Below, one piece after another: positions 57,831 through 64,000 of a stretch of DNA of 64,000 nt. The stretch covers positions 128,608,310-128,672,309 of the forward strand of contig OX465282.1 in NCBI GenBank assembly GCA_949987705.1. The letters are read 5' to 3'. Below the pieces are notes generated by a model. The model was not told where the DNA came from and did no database searches. It saw only the letters and a list, made by a program, of their open reading frames with translations. Position numbers and translations under genes: made by a program. The stretch comes from Thereva unica (lineage: Eukaryota > Arthropoda > Insecta > Diptera > Therevidae). The first letter of the stretch is position 1; the number at the start of each line of letters is the position of its first letter.

Positions 57831-58241
57831 GGCACTTTTCGAAAATGAAAATGAGGCTTTTGATTTGAATCAAGTGTTCTAGCACAATTTTGACGATTGA
57901 GTCAGGGTGTTCGAAAACAGTTTTATAAGTCAACAATTTGATTAATCTGTGCAACAAAGCAGTCTCTTCAAAGCAACTGCAAATGATTTCGGCAAATAAA
58001 TTGCCATGGCGCAGGCCGGGTTCATGTTTGCAGAACTGACTTAGATCTAAGTAGCAGCAAAGCGTTCACGAGCTTCGCAGTTAAATTGTCGAAGACTACT
58101 AAGTCAACGTTAAATTTAAAACTGCAAAAACTTACACTGCGCAGTCAGTACTGCAAACATGAACCCGGCCGCAATCTTTGATCGTCGCAGGACTTAATTT
58201 TTGATGTGATTGCAAATAGTTCGACATTTTCGAAAAGTGCC
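57831..58241. mobile_element. Inverted-repeat element inside the LOA fragment
   Basis: The ends ggcacttttcgaaaatg (57831) and cattttcgaaaagtgcc (58241) are perfect inverted repeats of 17 bp, flanked by TCC on both sides (57828-57830 and 58242-58244). The LOA sequence continues directly on either side. It contains another MITE (58014-58170). Confidence 0.85.
58014..58170. mobile_element. 157-bp MITE nested in the previous element
   Basis: The left end ggccgggttcatgtttgcag is perfectly inverted at the right end, and the match continues for about 28 bp. GCA flanks both sides (58011-58013 and 58171-58173). Confidence 0.85.
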
Positions 58242-58311
58242 TCCTTCTGCAGCAAAATAAAGTCCACATCGGAAGCTGTAACACCCATCCCACACGCGAC
58301 AAAAGAGTCGG

Positions 58312-58391
58312 CTCCAAAGTTGGTTTATGGAGAAGAGGGTAAAAAATTGTGTCCATTCAATCACCCTCCTCTCCATAAACCACTTTTGGAG
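58312..58391. repeat. 80-bp fold-back
   Basis: tggtttatggagaagagggt and accctcctctccataaacca, with flanking ctccaaa and tttggag, form a long stem of about 28 bp with a loop of about 22. It lies at the point where LOA homology ends. Confidence 0.7.
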
Positions 58392-58401
58392 CAGACTCCT
58401 G

Positions 58402-58735
58402 GGGGCCGTATTTCGTTTCTCGAGTCGATGGATCGACTCGACAAAAAAAGCTTCTCGATTTTCTTTAAGTTTTATATTTGGTTTCACGACCAAATCGACA
58501 GATAAGCGCAGCCATACAAAACCATCAAATTGGGTGGTATTACTCCAAGGCAGCGAATCACGTATATTTAATTAAAATAGAAATTGTTAAAAGTTTATTG
58601 CAAGCATAAATTGAGCTTTTTAATAATCGTTAAACGTTTTTATCGACACGTAAAGAGACGATATCGTGTCGCCAAATGCCAATTTTTGTTTATCGACAGA
58701 AGATAATGTCGACTCGAGAAACCAAATACGGCCCC
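58402..58735. mobile_element. 334-bp MITE, family M, copy 1
   Basis: Terminal inverted repeats ggggccgtatttcgtttctc plus gagtcga (one mismatch between ends). The interior is shared with the next element (aaaagcttctcga, aattgttaaaagtttattgc, cgacacgtaaagagacgata). Confidence 0.85.
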
Positions 58736-58766
58736 TGTGTCGTGTCGTGTACACACCCCGATCTCT

Positions 58767-59584
58767 GGGGCCGTATTTGGTTTCTCGAGTCGATGGATCG
58801 ACTCGACAAAAAAAGCTTCTCGACTTTCTCTAAGTTTCATATTTGGCATCACGACAATGTCGACAGATAAGCGCGACCATAGAAAACCATCAAATTATGG
58901 AATTACTCCAAGGGCAGTAAACCAAGTATATTTAATTAAAATACAAATTGTTAAAAGTTTATTGCATGCATAAATTGAGCTGGAGTGGAAGCACGGAAGT
59001 TGTAACGAAGCATTTGTTTCGTGATTTCTTTATTATGGCAGCACGTAATATAATTCGACCACATTGACAGTTTGGTTCGACTAATATTGGTAGCACGGAA
59101 TAGTAGTTTCATTTATTTTGACAAGTTGTGACAAAAAAATTTAGTCGAAACTAAAAGTGCTGTCGGCCAATATTTAAAATTATTCTTGTCCTTAAAAAAA
59201 TTTATTAATAAAAATTTTGCTTCTAAAATAAAATGTAAGCTTGTTATTTTTGATAAAAATAGGTAATTTTGAAATAAATGGATACTAAAAGGAAGATTTT
59301 TTAAAAGGGAAGAAAGTAAACAAGGAATAGCTATAAATAAAGAGCAATCGTCATATATGATTACATTTATGAAGAAAAACAACGACTTGGCCAAAGGAAG
59401 GTTAAAAAATTTACAGGCCCGCAGAACCTCTAATTCATTGTGGACACAGCTTAGAGAGGATCTCAATCAAAATTGAGCTTTTTAATAATCGTCAAACGTC
59501 TTTATCGACACGTAAAGAGACGATATCGTGTCGCCAAATGCCAATTTTTATTTATCGACAACTCGAGAAACCAAATACGGCCCC
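58767..59584. mobile_element. MITE family M, copy 2, interrupted
   Basis: Same terminal repeats and interior as copy 1, 31 bp away and in the same orientation. Without the 488-bp insertion and its 10-bp duplication it is about 320 bp. Confidence 0.85.
58982..59469. mobile_element. 488-bp insertion with 10-bp target duplication
   Basis: AAATTGAGCT occurs at 58972-58981 and 59470-59479, while MITE copy 1 has it once (near 58608-58617). The insert has no terminal inverted repeats that I can see and no recognised protein. A duplication of this length fits retroposition, but no poly(A) tail is evident on either strand. Confidence 0.7.
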
Positions 59585-59932
59585 TGTCCCAAATTACCAA
59601 CTCGGCATATTTCAGATCAATTTATGTCCTGCGTTTCAAACTAAAGTGAAACGAAACACCTAGTTCCAAACACTTGACCTAAACCAAGCTGTAAAAATAT
59701 TTAAAAAAAAAACACAAGTATTTAACTTTCTTCGATCAATTTATTATACATAAATAAATTATATATAACTAATTACAAAATTCATAAGGAATGACAATTT
59801 ATGAAGAGTTCTAAAGAAAAAAACGTTCTAACAAAAAAAACGATAAAATTCGCAGTTTATCTTTTCTAGCTCTTCGCACAACCACTTGAAACGCGGCAGT
59901 CGGTTACTTTTTTTATAAATTGAATTTAACAT

Positions 59933-62071
59933 TTAATCTACTTCTTCCATGTGAGATGCATCTTCCGAATCATCGACTAATGGTGGAGCATCCCCAGCAG
60001 GCACTTCATCAGTTACCATAGGCTCTTCTTCATCAATACCTAATCCTAGCTTAATCATTCTATAAATTCTAGAAGCATGAACTTGTGGGCTATCCAGAGA
60101 GAATCCAGACGAGAGTAGAGATGTCTCGTACAAAAGAATAACTAAATCCTTAACTGCTTTATCATTCTTATCAGCATCAGCCTTTTGACGGAGAGTTTCA
60201 ATAATAGAATGATCAGGATTAATTTCGAGATGTTTCTTGCTAGCCATGTATCCCATAGTTGAGGCATCACGAAGAGCTTGCGCCTTCATAATTCTTTCCA
60301 TATTAGCTGACCAGCCGTATTGAGATGTTACAATACAACATGGTGATTCTACTAAACGATTTGATACTACTACTTTCTCGACTTTGCTGTCTAAGATCGA
60401 TTTCATTAATTTGCAAAGTCCCTCGAATTTGGCTTTGTCCTCTTCACGTTTCTTCTTCTCAGCCTCATCTTCAGGAAGTTCAAGTCCTTCTTTGGTAACT
60501 GATACTAGCTGCTTTCCTTGGTATTCTTTGAGATGTTGAATCACATATTCATCAATTGGATCAGTCATGTAGACAACTTCAAATCCACGTTTCTTGACAC
60601 GTTCAACAAAAGCAGAGTTGCTAACTTGATCCTTGCTTTCACCAGTAATGAAGTAAATGTGTTTCTGGTTCTCCTTCATTCGGCTAACGTATTCAGCAAG
60701 AGAACAATATTCATCACCAGATGCTGAAGTGTAGAATCTAAGGAAATCAGCGATTTTAGCTCTGTTGCGGCTGTCCTCATGAACACCAAGCTTCAAGTTC
60801 TTGCTAAATTGATCGTAGAATTTCTTGTAGCCTTCTTTGTCTTCAGATAATTCCTCGAATAATTCTAAGCATTTTTTAACTAAATTTTTACGGATGACTT
60901 TCAGGATTTTGTTTTGTTGAAGCATTTCACGGGAGATGTTGAGTGGCAAATCTTCCGAGTCGACAACGCCCTTGATGAAGTTCAAATAATCAGGGATGAG
61001 ATCTTCGCAGTTATCCATGATGAATACTCGGCGAACATAGAGCTTGATGTTGTTACGTTTCTTATTGTTTTCGAAGAGATCAAATGGTACACGTCGTGGC
61101 ACAAATAATAAGGCTCGGAACTCCAATTGACCCTCAACGGAGAAGTGTTTTACTGCTAGATGATCTTCCCAGTCATTGGTCAAAGATTTGTAAAATTCGC
61201 CATATTCCTCCTGCGATATGTCATCTGGATTCCGTGTCCAAATTGGCTTTGTTTTGTTCAGTTCTTCGTCTTCAGTGTACTTAACTTTGATAGTTTTCTT
61301 CTTCTTCTTCTCCTTGTCCTTATCCTCGTCTTCATCCTCACCAACATCTTCTAGTTTTGGTTCATCTCCTTCTCCCTTCTTCTCTTCTTTCTTTTCATCT
61401 TCAGCTTCATCATCACTGACTTCCTTCTCACGTTCCTTCTCAACAAGCAATTTAATAGGATATCCAATAAACTGTGAATGTTTGGTTACAATGGACTTGA
61501 TTTTGCTTTCTTCCAAGAATTCAGTCTGGTCCTCCTTAATGTATAGAACGATTTTCGTACCACGTCCCAAAGGCTCTGAATGATCTGCAGAAATTGTGAA
61601 AGATCCACCAGCAGATGATTCCCAAATGTACTGCTCATCATCATTATGCTTTGATGTCACTGTAACTTTATCGGCAACTAAATATGCTGAATAGAAACCA
61701 ACACCAAATTGACCAATCATGCTAATATCAGCACCAGCTTGAAGGGCTTCCATGAATGCTTTTGTTCCAGACTTGGCGATGGTACCCAAGTTGTTAACTA
61801 AATCAGCCTTAGTCATACCGATACCAGTATCGATTATGGTTAAGGTGCCAGCAGCCTTGTTTGGGATGAGCTTGATGTACAGCTCCTTGCCGCTATCCAA
61901 TTTGCTGGGATCTGTAAGCGATTCATACCGAATTTTATCCAAAGCATCTGAAGAGTTGGAAATCAATTCTCGCAGGAAAATCTCCTTGTTTGAATAAAAT
62001 GTATTGATGATCAATGACATAAGCTGAGCAATCTCAGCTTGGAATGCAAAGGTTTCAACTTCTTCTGGCAT
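59933..62071 (-). CDS. Hsp83: Hsp90 chaperone (Hsp83), complete
   Basis: Cytosolic ATP-driven chaperone for kinases, steroid receptors and other clients; acts as a dimer. 712 residues, close to the 717 of Drosophila Hsp83, with no intron inside the coding region. The N-terminal ATPase has [12 protein letters not shown] (33-44, with Glu35 and Asn39), DTGIGM (81-86) and [13 protein letters not shown] (120-132). A charged linker of about 55 Glu/Asp/Lys-rich residues follows, then the middle domain with [12 protein letters not shown] and [14 protein letters not shown], whose Arg contacts ATP. The C-terminus ends MEEVD, which binds TPR co-chaperones and marks the cytosolic form. The ATG at 62071 directly follows a 3' splice site. 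No damage seen. Minus-strand poly(A) signals are available near 59740. Confidence 0.98.
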   Translation of the reverse strand: MPEEVETFAFQAEIAQLMSLIINTFYSNKEIFLRELISNSSDALDKIRYESLTDPSKLDSGKELYIKLIPNKAAGTLTIIDTGIGMTKADLVNNLGTIAKSGTKAFMEALQAGADISMIGQFGVGFYSAYLVADKVTVTSKHNDDEQYIWESSAGGSFTISADHSEPLGRGTKIVLYIKEDQTEFLEESKIKSIVTKHSQFIGYPIKLLVEKEREKEVSDDEAEDEKKEEKKGEGDEPKLEDVGEDEDEDKDKEKKKKKTIKVKYTEDEELNKTKPIWTRNPDDISQEEYGEFYKSLTNDWEDHLAVKHFSVEGQLEFRALLFVPRRVPFDLFENNKKRNNIKLYVRRVFIMDNCEDLIPDYLNFIKGVVDSEDLPLNISREMLQQNKILKVIRKNLVKKCLELFEELSEDKEGYKKFYDQFSKNLKLGVHEDSRNRAKIADFLRFYTSASGDEYCSLAEYVSRMKENQKHIYFITGESKDQVSNSAFVERVKKRGFEVVYMTDPIDEYVIQHLKEYQGKQLVSVTKEGLELPEDEAEKKKREEDKAKFEGLCKLMKSILDSKVEKVVVSNRLVESPCCIVTSQYGWSANMERIMKAQALRDASTMGYMASKKHLEINPDHSIIETLRQKADADKNDKAVKDLVILLYETSLLSSGFSLDSPQVHASRIYRMIKLGLGIDEEEPMVTDEVPAGDAPPLVDDSEDASHMEEVD

Positions 62072-62173
62072 CTGTAAAAATTAAATGAAAATTCGAGATA
62101 AGCACAAATTCAACAACAATCGCACTAATAACTATCGCATAAATAAAAAAAAATTACTACACTTCATACACAC
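62072..62173 (-). other. Hsp83: 5'UTR intron of Hsp83
   Basis: Donor aag|gtgtgt at 62174/62173 and acceptor tttaatttttacag ending at 62072, immediately before the ATG. The 102-nt length is inferred from these sites. Drosophila Hsp83 also has an intron in the 5'UTR. Confidence 0.7.
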
Positions 62174-62321
62174 CTTGATTTATTTTTTTGCTCTAACACT
62201 TTTTTTCACAATAATACTTTCTTTAAACACAGGTTTTAAGAAAACCACTTCCTTTCTTGACACCGTTGTAATCACTTGAATTTCTTGTTTTCAACTATTG
62301 ATCCGGCAAGGGCTCCTGCCA

Positions 62322-62329
62322 AATATATA
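62322..62329 (-). promoter_or_regulatory. Hsp83: TATA box of Hsp83
   Basis: ctatatattt on the minus strand. It predicts a start near 62295 and a first exon of about 120 nt up to the donor at 62174. Confidence 0.7.
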
Positions 62330-62342
62330 GAGAAGAATTTAC

Positions 62343-62365
62343 TTCTAGAACAGTCAAGAATTTTC
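62343..62365. promoter_or_regulatory. Hsp83: Proximal heat-shock element array of Hsp83
   Basis: TTCTAGAA (62343-62350) plus caagaattttcc form alternating TTC/GAA units just upstream of the TATA box, the position expected for an HSF site in an Hsp83 promoter. Confidence 0.75.
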
Positions 62366-62685
62366 CTGACCTACTACTCGGTTTTCCGGTTCACAAGTTT
62401 CACAAAATTTTTACAATTTTTCTTTTATGAAATAAAACATATAATTTTTAATCAAATTTAAAAGTAAAAAATTAATTTACATATTTTTATTGTAAAAACA
62501 TTCTAAAATTTCATTTATAATTATAAATAGAATAGATTTATCAAAATTTGTTTTTGGTTGTGCCTAATTAAAATACCGGGAAAAAATATTACAGAGATTC
62601 TCAAACTGTAAAAATACGGTTTATTTGCTATTTACGTTTCCACGTTATGACATGTGAAAAGCGGAAAGAGCGGAGAAAAGTAGTT

Positions 62686-62693
62686 TTCTAGAA
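62686..62693. promoter_or_regulatory. Hsp83: Distal heat-shock element 1
   Basis: TTCTAGAA within tagttttctagaaaatac, about 360 bp upstream of the TATA box. Confidence 0.5.
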
Positions 62694-62763
62694 AATACTT
62701 TTTCTGGATATTTCGTGTTTATTAATTTATTATATGAATACTATATGGAAGATTATAGGAATT

Positions 62764-62771
62764 TTCTAGAA
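62764..62771. promoter_or_regulatory. Hsp83: Distal heat-shock element 2
   Basis: A third TTCTAGAA, within attttctagaatttattg. Confidence 0.5.
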
Positions 62772-63544
62772 TTTATTGAGCTAAATGCAGAAATTGTATT
62801 ATAGTAATTTCCAAGGTTAAAATTTTTGAGACGTTTTAGTTCATTTTAAGCGTGATTAGTTGTAAATCTATAATTACATACGTAAAAATGCTTTAATTTA
62901 TCAAAATAAAAATGAATTGATGACCTTAAAGTGCGTTGCTTGATAAATTCTACGAAATAATTGATTTTTCTCGAAAGTATTTTTTCATTGTTGAGGGGGT
63001 CTTTAATGCAAATACAAACACAATTCAAGGACATCAAACAAAAAAGAGAACAAGGAAAACTATTTTCAAATAAATTGATAATAATGTTTTAAAATAATTT
63101 ATTTGAAATATACATATGTATCTATTCATCTAAAAATATAATTCTGATAAACCTCCGTAACGATTAAAAGCGGATTTGGTTTATGGTTTTCCTGGGTTGG
63201 ATTTTTTCCTGCTTATCATTTTATCTAATAAATAATGAAAGGGCATTAATAGCATTGTATGAATTTTGTTTTATTTAAGAAAATATCCAGGAAATCAACT
63301 TTTCTAAATATGCGTCAAAAGGGATTGTACATTTTGAATTTCCTTTTTCCCTTTAAATAAAAAAAAAAAACTGAATAAAGCCAAATGTTAAGTAATATAT
63401 AAACCTAAGTATCTTCGTAATGAAATTTCGTAACATTAGAGATGTTTTCTTACATACGATTCTGTACAAAAATTAAACAGGCAGCAATACATTTGTTCAT
63501 TATTCATTCAACCAAATCTGTGTAGCCTAAGCATAATAGATGAT
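62772..63544. other. No gene recognised
   Basis: Very AT-rich sequence upstream of Hsp83. Confidence 0.4.
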
Positions 63545-64000
63545 ATAATCGTGAATGCATGAACGCAATAAAAGCTAAGGAAGTTGCCTTCAGAGCGTAC
63601 AAAAGTTCCCTGAGTGATTTGTTCCTTCAAGAGTACCTCAAAGTAAGGAATTACTGTAAATCCACTATCAGGAAAGTCAAATCAACATTTGATACCAGGT
63701 TTGGAAGTACTGTTTAATGCAACCTTTGGCTTTATTGCATCCTCTGAGCATTGGTAAGGTCTATTAAGAAGAGTAATAGTAAACAGTAAATCCAAGGCAA
63801 ACTGAGTATCTTTGTTTGCCTTGAATTTTGGCTATGCCACTTCGTGCCTCAAGTGTTACCGTCACTCAATGGACATGGTTGGCTTTAGGTCTCCCGGTGT
63901 ATATAAGTGCCTCAAAGGACTTGATATTAATAATTCTACTGCCCCTAAAAATGCATCCCATATCGTCCTAGTTAAAACTCTGCGCAAACTTCACCCTATC
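63545..64000 (+). pseudogene. LINE fragment, linker and RT start, runs off the window
   Basis: One frame reads NAIKAKEVAFRAYKSSLSDL, then YLKVRNYCKSTIRKVKSTFD, the basic linker between endonuclease and RT. After about 200 degraded bases, another reads FRSPGVYKCLKGLDINNSTA, then HIVLVKTLRKLHP, the entry to the RT (L..LD..K..GPD..P..VLK..). GPD is replaced by APK. It is probably the same Jockey/CR1-like group as 26480-27330. Confidence 0.6.

Larger units (their letters stand above)
57599..58325 (+). pseudogene. LOA-type ORF2 fragment split by nested insertions
   Basis: 57599-57830 matches 8746-8980 of the LOA copy (PHKGATKPPWWSREFEAL). After a 411-bp insertion it resumes at 58242-58325 with FCSKIKSTSEAVT, corresponding to FCSNIESTLK at 8993. 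A one-base shift after EALRR and the insertion destroy the frame. Only the linker before the RT is represented. Confidence 0.75.

Noticed and set aside
61218..61583. 121-codon plus-strand frame, Ser-rich
   Set aside because: It is the antisense shadow of the charged linker and ATPase part of Hsp83.
1..64000. CRISPR arrays, bacterial operons, riboswitches or origins
   Set aside because: The sequence is animal genomic DNA; the tandem repeats seen are satellite-like or MITE-derived and have no CRISPR structure.

Overview
The window is AT-rich animal DNA and almost certainly comes from an insect, most plausibly a fly (Diptera). The evidence is a cytosolic Hsp90 of Hsp83 type with a 5'UTR intron and heat-shock elements, an insect-style small heat-shock protein, a MADF/BESS protein, an Atg13 first exon, and LOA/Bilbo-type, RTE-type and Tc1-type transposable elements. 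Only about 3.7 kb can be assigned to host coding sequence. Most of the rest is old, nested mobile DNA and unassigned AT-rich sequence.

Host genes all lie on the minus strand in the right third. They are: an Atg13 first exon (45290-45439) with a DRE-like TATCGATA upstream; a two-exon MADF/BESS gene (47033-47763 and 50090-50222) with a 2.3 kb repeat-filled intron; an intronless small heat-shock protein (54275-54760) with TATA box and HSE; and a complete Hsp90/Hsp83 (59933-62071) with a 102-nt intron ending at the ATG, a TATA box and three TTCTAGAA elements. The two chaperone genes are about 5 kb apart in the same orientation.

The left and centre are mobile DNA. 2.5-4.3 kb is a broken RTE-like element. 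4410-7150 is a 2.7 kb palindrome with two 964-nt arms and TA at both borders, one arm carrying a later 107-bp palindromic MITE. A second TA-bordered element adjoins it (7155-8042). 8.4-10.95 kb is a LOA/Bilbo-type retrotransposon with RNase H, a homopolymer frameshift and a telomere-like tail. 14-20 kb holds LINE fragments, a small inverted-repeat element and a dead Tc1 transposase. 25060-26442 is an inverted-repeat element holding a 122-bp tandem array. 29149-31741 is a fold-back element carrying an RTE fragment and bordered by 100-bp direct repeats. 36.8-38.0 kb is a LOA-type ORF1. 42.0-43.4 kb is a second RTE-like element with other elements inserted in it.

On the right, a tRNA-derived SINE family has one near-complete copy with a target duplication (51403-51836) and at least four fragments elsewhere. 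A non-coding segment is duplicated (50283-51908 and 52092-52735). 57.6-59.6 kb shows transposons inserted in transposons. The window ends inside another LINE fragment. Three intact host coding sequences (two chaperones and the MADF/BESS protein) and one host exon are supported; no retroelement ORF is intact.
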